Below, piece by piece: positions 42,643 to 51,784 of a stretch of 64,000 nucleotides of DNA; position 1 is the first letter of the stretch; every line of letters starts with the position of its first letter. A program made the position numbers and the translations under genes. The notes under the pieces are model-generated. The model searched no databases. It saw nothing but the letters and a program-made list of their open reading frames with translations, and had not been told where the DNA came from. Source of the DNA: Bremerella alba (GTDB taxonomy: Bacteria > Planctomycetota > Planctomycetia > Pirellulales > Pirellulaceae); assembly GCF_013618625.1 (NCBI RefSeq), contig NZ_JABRWO010000015.1, positions 1-64,000 on the forward strand, in the 5' to 3' direction.

Positions 42643-43818
42643 ATGAAGCCGACAATCCGCCCGACAAACATCAAGCCATCGACGCGCCAGCTTTCCGAGC
42701 ATGGTACGCCAGAGCTGCGAATTGACCCTCCGCATGCCTCGTCAGTGGAAGGAAATTCGGCAGATCACCTAGAAGACGACCAAGGCGTCGATCTCACGTC
42801 CGCCGACCTCGAAACGCTTCCCGATTGGCAGCGCCGGCAGATCAATCAGCTAGCACGCTTGATGCGCGATCGCCAGATGGAGCTTGATCGTCGCGAGGCC
42901 GAGCTCAATGCCCGGATGGCGAACTTCGAGACTCAGCAGCGAAGCGCCGCGTTGGCCATGGACGAGCCGGTCCCTCATACCGCAAGAGCCACTCGCGAAG
43001 AGCCCGAAGACAAAACAGAACCGGCTGGTCCCCTGCGTAGTATCGAAGAGAAGATCCGCCAATGGCGACGCAAGTGGCGCGGTCAAGAGACCGAAGTTTG
43101 CGCGATCGAACCCGAGGTCGACGGCTCAGTCACCGTACGGCTAGAAAAACTGAGTGAAGCGGAGTCTCAGTTGGCTCAGCAATGGGCGCTGCTCAAGAAC
43201 GCGCGCTCGCTGCAGGCCCTGCGAGAAAAAGAGTTTGCCGGGTACACCCAAAAGGTTGAACGCGAAATGGAGCAGAGCCGCGTTCAACAACATCAATGGC
43301 TCGAGCAGGAACAACGCCAGTTGGCCCGCGACCAAGAGGAGTTAGCTCAGCGCGAGAACGAAATCGCCGATGTGCAGCACGAGATGCAGATCGCCTTCGA
43401 AGAGCTGCAGGTCATTCGCGATCAACTGGAAATGGCCTGGGCCGAGATTCGTGTGCGGATTCCGTCGGCGCTGCGGCGACGGCTGGATCACCAAACCGAT
43501 CACGCTGTCGAGCACTTCGACAAAGCACTGCACGCCCGGAATCAAGCCGCCAAGAGCGAGATTCGGCAGATGCTCCATCAGTTGGAACTGGCCAAGCTAG
43601 ATATCCAGGAACAGCAGGTCCAGCTGGAAGACGACACCGATCAACACCACACCGAGATCCGCCGCGCCAAACATGATCTGGCCGATCGCGATGCCCAAGT
43701 GCGAGCCCAACTCGCCGAGCTTCGCCGCGAGCACGAATCGTTGAACGAAACGAAGCTCGAAATCTTGAAAGAACGCTACCAAGATTTGAGCCGGGAAATA
43801 ACTCCTAAAGCGGCGTAA
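42643..43818 (+). CDS. long coiled-coil protein, function unknown
   Basis: A 391-residue soluble protein. After a ~50-residue acidic/polar N-terminal part, almost the whole chain is charged and heptad-like: RRQINQLARLMRDRQMELDRREAELNARM (about 65-95), then from about 175 to the end QREQ/EELAQRENEIADVQHEMQIAFEELQVIRDQLEMAW and further. No transmembrane segment or enzyme motif. A structural or scaffold role is likely. ATG 42643 lacks a strong ribosome binding site, so the true start may be a little downstream. No operon partner. Confidence 0.78.
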   Translation: MKPTIRPTNIKPSTRQLSEHGTPELRIDPPHASSVEGNSADHLEDDQGVDLTSADLETLPDWQRRQINQLARLMRDRQMELDRREAELNARMANFETQQRSAALAMDEPVPHTARATREEPEDKTEPAGPLRSIEEKIRQWRRKWRGQETEVCAIEPEVDGSVTVRLEKLSEAESQLAQQWALLKNARSLQALREKEFAGYTQKVEREMEQSRVQQHQWLEQEQRQLARDQEELAQRENEIADVQHEMQIAFEELQVIRDQLEMAWAEIRVRIPSALRRRLDHQTDHAVEHFDKALHARNQAAKSEIRQMLHQLELAKLDIQEQQVQLEDDTDQHHTEIRRAKHDLADRDAQVRAQLAELRREHESLNETKLEILKERYQDLSREITPKAA

Positions 43819-43915
43819 AGACTTTCTCTCGTGTTGGTCGACTGGCCTCCGATTCCTTCTCAGCTCGCTGCCCTCTTAAACGACGAAGCCCCAATTGATG
43901 ACAAGCCGAGCGAAT

Positions 43916-43943
43916 AAAAAAAGGGACGCTCATTGAGCGTCCC
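43916..43943 (-). terminator. rho-independent terminator of the Gly-rich protein gene
   Basis: A perfect palindrome GGGACGCTCA/TGAGCGTCCC at 43923-43943, with a run of A at 43916-43922 that reads as T on the minus strand. It lies 34 bases after the stop of the gene at 43977. Confidence 0.88.
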
Positions 43944-43976
43944 CCGAATCGTTGCTGACTCGCATGAATCGTATGC

Positions 43977-44705
43977 TTACTCGCTGCTAAGCGAAAGCGA
44001 TTCGGTTGGTTTCTTGTTCGCCTTTTCGCGGGCCGCGTGACGCTCTTTGGCAGCTTCGGATGCCCGGTAAGCGATCTGCAGCTCTTGGCGGCTGAAGTAA
44101 GGCGTATCGTCACCAATGAGATGCTCGATACGTTTGTTGGCCAGTTCTTCCCAGCTCATGCCGTTGTTCAGGTGCCAGGCAGCTGCTTGTGCACTGCGCT
44201 GATTCAGCTGACCACTGCCGAGCATGTGGCAAAGATCGGCGACGCCAGGCTTTTCGGTGTAATTACCGATGGGCTTCAGTTCGTAAGGAATCTGGGGATC
44301 GGGATCTTCCAGACCGTGATCAAGACAAACGCCTTGGACCTTGATGCGTTGAACTTTTTCAGGCATGACGTTGAAGAAACCGCCGCCACCACCTTGGCCG
44401 CCACCGCCGAAGCCGCCGCCACCTTGGTTGCCGCCGAACTGTGCCAGGGGAATCCCAGCGAATGCGGCCGGCAATTCGACGCGCATCTTATTCTTGGTTT
44501 TGTTCGTGATAATAACGGTGCCTTTTTCGGAGCTCATCGGAATGAACTTCACTTCGATGACACCATCATCGATTGCCTGGAACATCTCGACCGTTTCGAC
44601 TTCACTGGCCGAACTGGCTCTCTTCTCATCCGCGATTGCCACTGGAGCTAAACAGCCCAGCATGGCCACGCAGCCAAACAATCGCCCAACCATGTGCCAT
44701 TTCAT
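43977..44705 (-). CDS. secreted Gly-rich protein, function unknown
   Basis: About 242 residues from ATG 44705, preceded by AGGAG at ten bases. Signal peptide about 1-25 (MKWHMVGRLFGCVAMLGCLAPVAIA). The mature part has a beta-type segment (VEVKFIPMSSEKGTVIITNKTKNKMRVELPAAFAG), a Gly-rich linker at 91-109 (GGNQGGGGFGGGGQ), then a domain with VCLDHGLEDPDPQIPYELKPI, QLNQRSAQAAAWHLNNGMSWEELA and a Lys/Glu-rich tail. AQAAAWHLNNGMSW recalls a helical motif seen in planctomycete exported proteins. Function is unknown. Confidence 0.78.
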   Translation of the reverse strand: MKWHMVGRLFGCVAMLGCLAPVAIADEKRASSASEVETVEMFQAIDDGVIEVKFIPMSSEKGTVIITNKTKNKMRVELPAAFAGIPLAQFGGNQGGGGFGGGGQGGGGGFFNVMPEKVQRIKVQGVCLDHGLEDPDPQIPYELKPIGNYTEKPGVADLCHMLGSGQLNQRSAQAAAWHLNNGMSWEELANKRIEHLIGDDTPYFSRQELQIAYRASEAAKERHAAREKANKKPTESLSLSSE

Positions 44706-45263
44706 GTGATAACTGCTCCTATGATTCGCTCGTTTTCGGCGATTGCCAGCGAATCGACTAACAACTGTGAGATGATCCAAAGATAAGATCCGTCGTAGTT
44801 GCCCCACAAAAGATGCAGCGATCAACGGATACTTTTCCTACCCAATACGCAGGAAACACAACACCTAAAGCTTAATCGCTGTTTGCGAAGAAGCCAACAA
44901 TTTTGCACAAGCCAAACCAAACCACCTGCCCTTGGGGGGACAGCGATGCGAAGCTTTTGACCGGTGAACAAGCTGCCGAGTGCCGCGAACAGGCAAAACT
45001 CCGAGATAAACGCTGTGAAACGGACTATAGGCAGGGCTTTGATGTCCTCGCGATAAAGGCCTTCTCAGCACCGCAAAGAGCCACTTAATGCGCATTGAAT
45101 CTCATTTTTCCGATTCGGAGCCGACACAAACTAGTTTAACCCCCTCTGATAATATGGATAATAACGGCTACCCACTGCACGGCTTGGCTGTTGGGTCGGG
45201 CGAAGAGCTCTCAGTGATCGCGACACCTTGGAATTTGCCGTCGATACGCAAAGGAATGGCATC
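44706..45263. other. intergenic region between divergent genes
   Basis: More than 500 bases with no credible gene. Short open frames overlap on both strands without binding sites. AAGGA just before 45264 belongs to hppA. Promoters for both flanking genes must lie here. Confidence 0.4.
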
Positions 45264-47762
45264 ATGTTTTTCGGCATCTGGCTGTTAGTACTTTTTGCGT
45301 CGATTGTGGCCCTCGTTCAGGCCTACTTCTTTTTCATGGGCATGGTCAGGGCTGACCCCGGCACAACGACCATGCAGCGAATCGCCGGATACGTTCGCGA
45401 AGGGGCAAACGCCTATCTGACTCAGCAGTACATGGTGGTGACGATCTTTTTTGTAGCCATCGCCGTCGTTCTTGCTTTGTTGGCGTTTGTCGTCGAGGTG
45501 CAAAGCCGCTGGGTTCCGTTTGCATTCATGACAGGCGGTTTTTTTTCAGGGCTAGCCGGTTGGATCGGGATGAAGACCGCCACGCTGGCCAGCAGCCGGA
45601 CGGCCGCCGGAGCCCAAAAATCACTCAACCAGGGATTACAGATCGCCTTTCGCAGTGGCGCTGTCATGGGCTTAACGGTCGTGGGACTGGGCCTGTTAGA
45701 CATCGTGCTTTGGTTTGGTGTGCTGAAGTGGGTCTTCGATCTCTCCCTATTTAATATCACAACCACGATGCTTTGCTTTGGCATGGGAGCGAGTTGCCAG
45801 GCATTGTTCGCACGGGTCGGCGGGGGGATCTTTACGAAAGCTGCCGACGTCGGTGCCGACCTGGTGGGCAAGGTCGAGCAAGGCATTCCCGAAGATGATC
45901 CCCGCAACCCGGCATCGATTGCCGACAACGTTGGTGACAACGTCGGCGATGTCGCCGGGATGGGTGCCGACCTATACGAAAGCTACTGCGGCAGCATTTT
46001 GGCCACCGCCGCGCTGGGCGTAGCGGCGTTCTCTTCCCCGGTGATGGCCAGTGCCGCTGGCTTTGACGACGTCGCGGATGCCCAGATTCGCGCGGTGTTT
46101 GTCCCGATGTTGATTGCTGCATTTGGCACGCTACTTTCCATCGGCGGCGTCTATCTTGTTCGTACGCAGGAAGGGGCTTCGCAGAAGAATCTGCTGGCCG
46201 CTCTTTCGCGCGGGATCAACGTGGCTACAGCCGCCGTAGCGGTGGTCTCCACCATCATTTGCATTCTGCTAATGCCAGCCGTTCCGGAGGCCTCGTTTCA
46301 TGTCGGCGTTGCCATTCCCGGTGTTTCGCTGAGTATTATCGTCGGGCTCGCCGCTGGATGGTTGATCGGCAAGTGGACCGAGTACGCCACGAGCGACGAA
46401 TTCACGCCTACCAAAAAGTTAGCCGAACAATCTGAGACCGGGCCTGCCACCATTATCATCGGAGGAATCGCCGACGGTATGCTCAGCGTCTGGCCTCCCG
46501 TCATTGTGATTTCGGTCGCCACGTTGGCCTCGTTTGGATTCGCCAATGGCTGGAGCTTTGACGACCCCAACTTGTTTGCCCTGGGTCTGTATGGCGTGGG
46601 AATCGCAGCCGTCGGAATGCTCAGCACCCTCGGCATCACCCTGGCAACGGACGCTTACGGCCCGATTGCCGACAATGCCGGGGGTAACGCCGAAATGTCG
46701 CACTTGGAGCCGATCGTCCGCGAACGTACCGACGCGTTGGACAGCCTGGGCAATACGACCGCGGCAACTGGCAAGGGCTTCGCCATAGGCTCGGCCGCGC
46801 TGACGGCTTTGGCGTTGATGGCAGCTTACGTCGAAGTTGTTCGCGAAGGCTTCGATCGCTGGGGAAGCAGTGTCGCCGCTCAGGTCGAATACGATACGCC
46901 CACCAAGATCGCCCCAGGCCTTGTCATTCTGAAGGAAGATCAAGACGGCACCGATCGTGTATTCGGTTACTTGCCGATGCCGGCCGACCTTCGTGATGTA
47001 AAGATCAAGCAAGCGTGGAACCAACTGGGCGGCGACGGAAAGCCTGCGGCTCTTTCTTCTGACTTGGTTCAGATCGTTACGCGAGAGCAGGGGGAACCTC
47101 GCCTGCAGTTCGCGACGACCGGCGCGCATTTTGTGAATGTCCACGAGGCCAGCCTCAATGACTTCACGACTTACTACGAAGCGAACGTCATGAACCCCAA
47201 GGTGTTGGTGGGGATCTTTATCGGAGCGATGACCACGTTTGTCTTCTGTGCGTTAACGATGAAAGCGGTCGGACGTGCGGCCAAAGGGATGGTAGAAGAA
47301 GTCCGTCGGCAGTTCCGCGAGAAGCCTGGCATCATGGACAATAGCGAAGAACCAGACTACTCGACCCCGGTCGCAATCAGCACCAAGGCGGCCCAATTGG
47401 AAATGATCGTCCCCTCGCTACTGGGCTTGCTCACGCCGCTTGCCGTCGGCTTTTTGCTGGGCGTAGGAGGGGTGCTGGGGTTGCTTGTAGGCGCACTGAC
47501 CAGCGGCTTCTGCCTGGCGATCTTTATGGCCAATAGCGGTGGCAGCTGGGACAATGCCAAGAAATACATCGAAGCTGGCCATCACGGCGGCAAGGGAAGC
47601 GATGCCCACAAAGCGGCCGTCGTAGGCGATACAGTCGGCGACCCATTCAAAGACACCAGCGGACCAAGCTTGAACATCTTGATCAAGCTGATGAGCATGG
47701 TCAGTCTGGTCGTGGGCGGGTTTGTCGTGCGTTATAGCTTGATCGCAATGGGGATTTTTTAA
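45264..47762 (+). CDS. hppA: membrane-bound ion-pumping pyrophosphatase
   Basis: An 832-residue polytopic pump that couples pyrophosphate hydrolysis to H+ (or Na+) transport. The substrate site is unmistakable: [22 protein letters not shown] and [19 protein letters not shown] (about 195-240), [13 protein letters not shown], and near the C-terminus WDNAKKYIE and [15 protein letters not shown]. The segment [10 protein letters not shown] (about 496-505) has Ala where K+-independent enzymes carry Lys, so it should be the K+-dependent type. Residues about 530-647 are a large soluble insertion, which makes it longer than the usual ~700. Start at ATG 45264 after AAGGA. Confidence 0.95.
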   Translation: MFFGIWLLVLFASIVALVQAYFFFMGMVRADPGTTTMQRIAGYVREGANAYLTQQYMVVTIFFVAIAVVLALLAFVVEVQSRWVPFAFMTGGFFSGLAGWIGMKTATLASSRTAAGAQKSLNQGLQIAFRSGAVMGLTVVGLGLLDIVLWFGVLKWVFDLSLFNITTTMLCFGMGASCQALFARVGGGIFTKAADVGADLVGKVEQGIPEDDPRNPASIADNVGDNVGDVAGMGADLYESYCGSILATAALGVAAFSSPVMASAAGFDDVADAQIRAVFVPMLIAAFGTLLSIGGVYLVRTQEGASQKNLLAALSRGINVATAAVAVVSTIICILLMPAVPEASFHVGVAIPGVSLSIIVGLAAGWLIGKWTEYATSDEFTPTKKLAEQSETGPATIIIGGIADGMLSVWPPVIVISVATLASFGFANGWSFDDPNLFALGLYGVGIAAVGMLSTLGITLATDAYGPIADNAGGNAEMSHLEPIVRERTDALDSLGNTTAATGKGFAIGSAALTALALMAAYVEVVREGFDRWGSSVAAQVEYDTPTKIAPGLVILKEDQDGTDRVFGYLPMPADLRDVKIKQAWNQLGGDGKPAALSSDLVQIVTREQGEPRLQFATTGAHFVNVHEASLNDFTTYYEANVMNPKVLVGIFIGAMTTFVFCALTMKAVGRAAKGMVEEVRRQFREKPGIMDNSEEPDYSTPVAISTKAAQLEMIVPSLLGLLTPLAVGFLLGVGGVLGLLVGALTSGFCLAIFMANSGGSWDNAKKYIEAGHHGGKGSDAHKAAVVGDTVGDPFKDTSGPSLNILIKLMSMVSLVVGGFVVRYSLIAMGIF

Positions 47763-47791
47763 ACGCTCCTATTACCGATGGCATTCCCCGA

Positions 47792-48565
47792 TCAATTGTC
47801 GACTAAGGTTTGGCGAAACTCGACCCATCCGCGAAGTCTTCCCACTCCGTCGATCTCGACCGAAGGAACGATTCCGGCCACGTCGGTCGTGCTGTTGGCC
47901 CATTGATGGACAACCTCTTGGGGCTCGATCGTCTTGCCTCCGAAAGCTCCCTGTCCGGAACCGTAATAGGGTTTGCCTTCGTACTCGGCATAGCTTCCAT
48001 CGTCGGCTATCTGGGTGACGCGGACACGCTCGTAGTCTGACCAGTCATCTTTATAAAGCAGATAGAGTCGCTGGCGAATTTCCGGCGGTTCACTCTGAGC
48101 AATGATCAAGTGTCGCGGGTCTGGATGAAAGTGCGTCGGAACCAAGTCCGTAACACATTTAATCACAAGTGAATCGCTATCGAATGTGACATGATAGAGT
48201 TGATCGTGATAAGGAATCACATCGCCAGGCCGGACGAAAATAACCATCTGGTCGGAAAAGATCTTGCCCACTTCGATCGCATAGGCAGAATCAAGGAAGA
48301 TGATACCCACCGGGTTACTGTCTATTTCAATCTGGCGAAAGCGAAGAGTCACTGGCATTGCGGTTCGGTTGGGCAAAGCAATACGACAGGCCGTGTCTTT
48401 CCCGCGGTGGTCCCAATGATAAGACGCTGGACCTGCAAAATCACCCGTCGGATGCATGCTGACCAATGGTGGTCGCTTCGACGTGCTTCGTGAACTGGAA
48501 GGATTATCGCAACCCATCAGTACCACGAAAACGAGCAGCGTTACGCGAACATCACAGCAAGACAC
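47792..48565 (-). CDS. putative lipoprotein, function unknown
   Basis: About 257 residues. With the GTG start at 48565 (GGAG seven bases upstream) the protein begins with a short lipoprotein signal ending LMGC, Cys19 being the lipidated residue, followed by a Ser-rich linker. The mature part is beta-rich: RIALPNRTAMPVTLRFRQIEID, MVIFVRPGDVIPYHDQLYHVTF, and a C-terminal EYEGKPYYGSGQGAFGGKTIEP. ATG 48580 is the alternative start. No known family. Convergent with hppA, 29 bases apart. Confidence 0.7.
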   Translation of the reverse strand: MSCCDVRVTLLVFVVLMGCDNPSSSRSTSKRPPLVSMHPTGDFAGPASYHWDHRGKDTACRIALPNRTAMPVTLRFRQIEIDSNPVGIIFLDSAYAIEVGKIFSDQMVIFVRPGDVIPYHDQLYHVTFDSDSLVIKCVTDLVPTHFHPDPRHLIIAQSEPPEIRQRLYLLYKDDWSDYERVRVTQIADDGSYAEYEGKPYYGSGQGAFGGKTIEPQEVVHQWANSTTDVAGIVPSVEIDGVGRLRGWVEFRQTLVDN

Positions 48566-48836
48566 GATGCATCTCCACATGCGTGAGATCAACGAGTTCC
48601 CGTTCAACCGAACCAACCGGCGTACCGTTGGAACCGACGATGGAGCAAACCCGACCATTGGCGACCGGTGCCATCGCGGCCAGAAACGGCTCGATATCCC
48701 CCTTCAGAAGCAACAGCCCGGCGACAACGCTCGACGCATTAATGCCTGTGCGAATCAAGTCCGTCTCCCCAATCTCAGATGAACTCCCTCTTGAAGGACT
48801 CCGGATCGATCCCTGGTCCCTAGAACGACGATTCAT
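48552..48836 (-). CDS. possible small gene overlapping the lipoprotein start
   Basis: A ~94-residue frame whose C-terminal half looks protein-like: ETDLIRTGINASSVVAGLLLLKGDIEPFLAAMAPVANGRVCSIVGSNGTPVGSVEREL, with sensible hydrophobic periodicity. Its stop at 48552 overlaps the lipoprotein start by about 14 bases, an arrangement expected for translational coupling. The N-terminal ~20 residues are Arg/Ser-rich and less convincing, and no strong binding site was found. It could be a real upstream partner or a decayed gene; no family is recognised. Confidence 0.38.
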   Translation of the reverse strand: MNRRSRDQGSIRSPSRGSSSEIGETDLIRTGINASSVVAGLLLLKGDIEPFLAAMAPVANGRVCSIVGSNGTPVGSVERELVDLTHVEMHRVLL

Positions 48837-49219
48837 ACAGATGGATGGACTTCGCAATACCACGTGAAACCCTAAAGTATCCATCTTTCCCTAAAATTCA
48901 TCCTTGGCACATGAAATGGGATTCGACGACGTTGCGGGAATCTTTACCCCGTTACGCGTAGAACAATCGATTTAGGCCGATATGTATCTCAAGTTTTAAC
49001 CAAATTTTTCCCCAAATCGGTCCCATAGGGAATAATTTAGTAAGCACAATAAGAAAATGATTAAAGGCCAGCAGTGCGTGAGTAAGTATCAACTCCGATT
49101 CACCCCCCGTCCGCACATCCAACAAGCGACTGAGGTTCTCTCAGTTTCGTCCTGGCTTTTTCCGCTTACTAATCTCGCCTGCGACCGGTAGTCGCGCTTC
49201 GTTTCCTTTCGAGGTCCAG
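48837..49219. other. intergenic region upstream of the ExbB-like cassette
   Basis: About 380 bases, AT-rich around 48990-49070, with no gene seen. It must contain the promoter of the three-gene cassette. No specific operator was identified. Confidence 0.4.
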
Positions 49220-50929
49220 ATGTATTTCCAGTTCAATTGTCCCGAGTGCGGTCAGAAGCTCAAAGTCCGTCAAGAACTCGCCGGGCAAAAGCGTAGTTGC
49301 CCCTACTGCAAAAAGAGTGTCCACATTCCTCATGTCCAGGAAGAGCCGGATCAACTCCCTTCGCTTGACTCACCCTCGCTGCCTGAATTTGGTGGCGGCT
49401 CGACTTCGTCTGGGCCTGGGCTCGACTTAGGCGATCTTTCATCGGAATCGGCTGCCGCCGCGCCGAGTGGCCCGGTCGTGAAAACGGGCGGAGCGAGAAA
49501 AGGTGCCCCGGCGGCCAAAAAGAAGACCACCACTGCCGCAGCCCCCGCGAGCAGCTCTTCGGGCGAAGGAGACTTCACCGATCCGAGCAACGTGAACTTG
49601 TGGCTGTCGGGCCTGATCGGCTTCTCGTCGATGGTCGTCTTCATGGGGCTGATGTACTTCTCTAAGGGAACCTACATCGGCGGATTGTTCTGGATCGGTG
49701 GTTTTCAGGCCGTCGGCATTCAGTCGCTTAGTACGTTCCTGTTTTTCTGGGCCGTGACCATCTTGTGGATGAAGCATCGCAAGATCATGCGTCAGAAGGA
49801 CTACCTGCTGATGGACGTTCTGCCGACCGATATCTCGCAAGAGATTCGCGTCGACACCCTCAGCAAGTTTGTCGAGCACATTCAGGGGCTGCCTGGTCAT
49901 GACGGCGAAAGCTTTTTGATCAACCGTGTGCTTCGCGGTTTGCAGCACTTCCGCGTGCGTCAGAATGCGTCGGAAACGGCGACAATGATGGCCTCGCAGT
50001 CAGAGATCGACTACAACAACGTCACGTCCAGTTACTCTTATCTGCGCGTGCTGATCTGGGCAATCCCGACCATGGGTTTTATCGGTACGGTGCTCGGTAT
50101 TAGCTTGGCGGTGACCGAGCTCTCCGGTGCGTTGGGCGGTGGCGACCTCGACAAACTGACCGCTTCGTTGCAGGGGATGTTCAGTGGTCTGGGTACGGCG
50201 TTTAACACGACCCTGGTCGCCCTGGTGATGAGCATGATCATTAAGTTCCCCTTGTCCTCGCTGCAGAGAAGCGAAGAAGGGGTGCTCAACTGGGTCGACG
50301 AGTACTGCAATGAAAACCTGATCCGCCGCTTGAACGATGGCCGCGAAAAGGCCGAAGACAAGCCGACTTCCCCTTACGATACGAAAGTCTTCCGTCGAGC
50401 TGTCGAAGAAGCGATGGCAGCCCAACAAGGAGAGCTCGAAGCCTGGATCAAGAAACTGGAGCTGGTCGGCCAGACAATCACCGAGCAAACCTCGAAGGGT
50501 TGGGACGAGATCAACGGCAAGATTCTGACCAGCCAGGAAGAAACGACCAACAAGCTGTTGGACGTGGTCAATGCCAAGACGGTCGACATGCAAAAGCGTC
50601 AGGAAGAGCAACAGACCCTCATGCAGGATCAGCTCAACCAGATGCAGGAAGTTGCCGCCCAGTTGCAAAGCACGCTGGGACAACTGGCCAGTGCCTCGGT
50701 CGATTCGCACATCAAGGTCAACGAAACGATGACGGACACCTCGGAACGTCTCGAGAAATATCTCGGGGGTGTCGAGCAAGGACTTAGCGGTTTGTCGGAA
50801 GTGCTCAGCAAGCTCGGCAACGAGTCGGTTGTCGTGCAGCAGGTCGAATCCTCTAACGGTTCTGGCGGCGGATGGTTTGGCTTCGGTGGCGGCAGCAAAG
50901 CTAAAACCCGACGAAACGGGAGACGCTAA
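49220..50929 (+). CDS. zinc-ribbon MotA/TolQ/ExbB-type proton channel protein
   Basis: A 569-residue four-span membrane protein. The N-terminal zinc ribbon has Cys7, Cys10, Cys27 and Cys30. A ~90-residue Ser/Ala/Pro linker follows. Hydrophobic segments lie at about 127-147, 155-184, 274-298 and 320-345. The ExbB signature AIPTMGFIGTVLGIS (about 281-295) and GMFSGLGTAFNTTLVALVMSM (about 319-339) mark the proton-channel domain. Residues ~380-569 form a Gln/Glu-rich coiled coil, much longer than in ExbB/TolQ, with a Gly/Lys/Arg-rich end. It is followed without any gap by two genes for ExbD-like proteins. Expected to work as a proton-driven stator in the inner membrane. Confidence 0.9.
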   Translation: MYFQFNCPECGQKLKVRQELAGQKRSCPYCKKSVHIPHVQEEPDQLPSLDSPSLPEFGGGSTSSGPGLDLGDLSSESAAAAPSGPVVKTGGARKGAPAAKKKTTTAAAPASSSSGEGDFTDPSNVNLWLSGLIGFSSMVVFMGLMYFSKGTYIGGLFWIGGFQAVGIQSLSTFLFFWAVTILWMKHRKIMRQKDYLLMDVLPTDISQEIRVDTLSKFVEHIQGLPGHDGESFLINRVLRGLQHFRVRQNASETATMMASQSEIDYNNVTSSYSYLRVLIWAIPTMGFIGTVLGISLAVTELSGALGGGDLDKLTASLQGMFSGLGTAFNTTLVALVMSMIIKFPLSSLQRSEEGVLNWVDEYCNENLIRRLNDGREKAEDKPTSPYDTKVFRRAVEEAMAAQQGELEAWIKKLELVGQTITEQTSKGWDEINGKILTSQEETTNKLLDVVNAKTVDMQKRQEEQQTLMQDQLNQMQEVAAQLQSTLGQLASASVDSHIKVNETMTDTSERLEKYLGGVEQGLSGLSEVLSKLGNESVVVQQVESSNGSGGGWFGFGGGSKAKTRRNGRR

Positions 50930-51748
50930 ATGGGAAAGGGTCGACAAGTCGAAGGGGAAGACATTTCGCTCTTCCCTTTCCTGAGTGTGCTTGCTTGCGT
51001 GATCGGTACGCTGGCGATGGTGATCGCAACGATCGCTGTTCAATCGCTTGACAACGATGCGGTCGATGCGGCCATGGAGTACCAAAAGAAAGAAAAGGAA
51101 CTCCAGTCCGAAACGGCCGGACTCGAGCAGCTACGCGATCAACTGAAGAAGCGCGAAGAGCAGATCAAACGCGAGAATTCGAGCGAACAGAAAAAGCTGG
51201 AAGACGCCAAGAAGCGGCTGGCCGAACTTCTAGCCAAGCTGGAAGACACTCAGACCAAGCTGCAAAACATTTCCATTGAAGGCCCCAAAGTCAACGTGGC
51301 CGCGCTGACCGAAGAGGTCGGCACTATGGAGGAAGAACTGAAAGGGCGTCGCGAAAAGATCGCTCAGCTTCAGAAGGTCATCAAGGAACGAAATCTACCT
51401 CCGAAAGAGGCCGAAAACTCAATCCTCCCAGGCGGTAGCGGCGTGGGCTTCAAGCCCTCGTTCATCGAATGCGATGATGGCCGCGTAGTCATTCACGAGG
51501 ACGGCAAGACCATTCCGGTCCGCACGGCGGAACTCAATACGAATCCCGATTTCGCCAAGATGTTAGAGAAGGTGAAGAATCAGAAAGACGGCACCCTCGT
51601 CTTTTTGATTCGCGACGACGGCCTTTCGACCTACAACACGGCACGCAACTATGCCAATGCCAAAGGCGTGACCAATGGTAAGTTGCCTGTCATTGGCGAC
51701 GGTCGAGTCGACTTGAGTTACTTCACCAAGCAAGCAAAAAATTCGTAG
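50930..51748 (+). CDS. ExbD-like single-span coiled-coil protein, TM aspartate replaced by serine
   Basis: A 272-residue protein. The N-terminal EDISLFPFLSVLACVIGTLAMV aligns well with the ExbD membrane entry (INVTPFIDVMLVLL), but Ser19 sits where ExbD has its proton-carrying Asp. A long charged coiled coil follows (about 48-160, KKREEQIKRENSSEQKKLEDAK). Then comes a small domain with PSFIECDDGRVVIHEDGKTIPVRT and DGTLVFLIRDDGLSTYNTARNYANAKG, which looks like the globular domain of ExbD/TolR-type proteins. ATG 50930 directly follows the stop of the ExbB-like gene. Probably a partner of that channel. Confidence 0.8.
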   Translation: MGKGRQVEGEDISLFPFLSVLACVIGTLAMVIATIAVQSLDNDAVDAAMEYQKKEKELQSETAGLEQLRDQLKKREEQIKRENSSEQKKLEDAKKRLAELLAKLEDTQTKLQNISIEGPKVNVAALTEEVGTMEEELKGRREKIAQLQKVIKERNLPPKEAENSILPGGSGVGFKPSFIECDDGRVVIHEDGKTIPVRTAELNTNPDFAKMLEKVKNQKDGTLVFLIRDDGLSTYNTARNYANAKGVTNGKLPVIGDGRVDLSYFTKQAKNS

Positions 51749-51784
51749 CCTTGGCGGGTTACCTAGCGATAAGACGAACGAATC

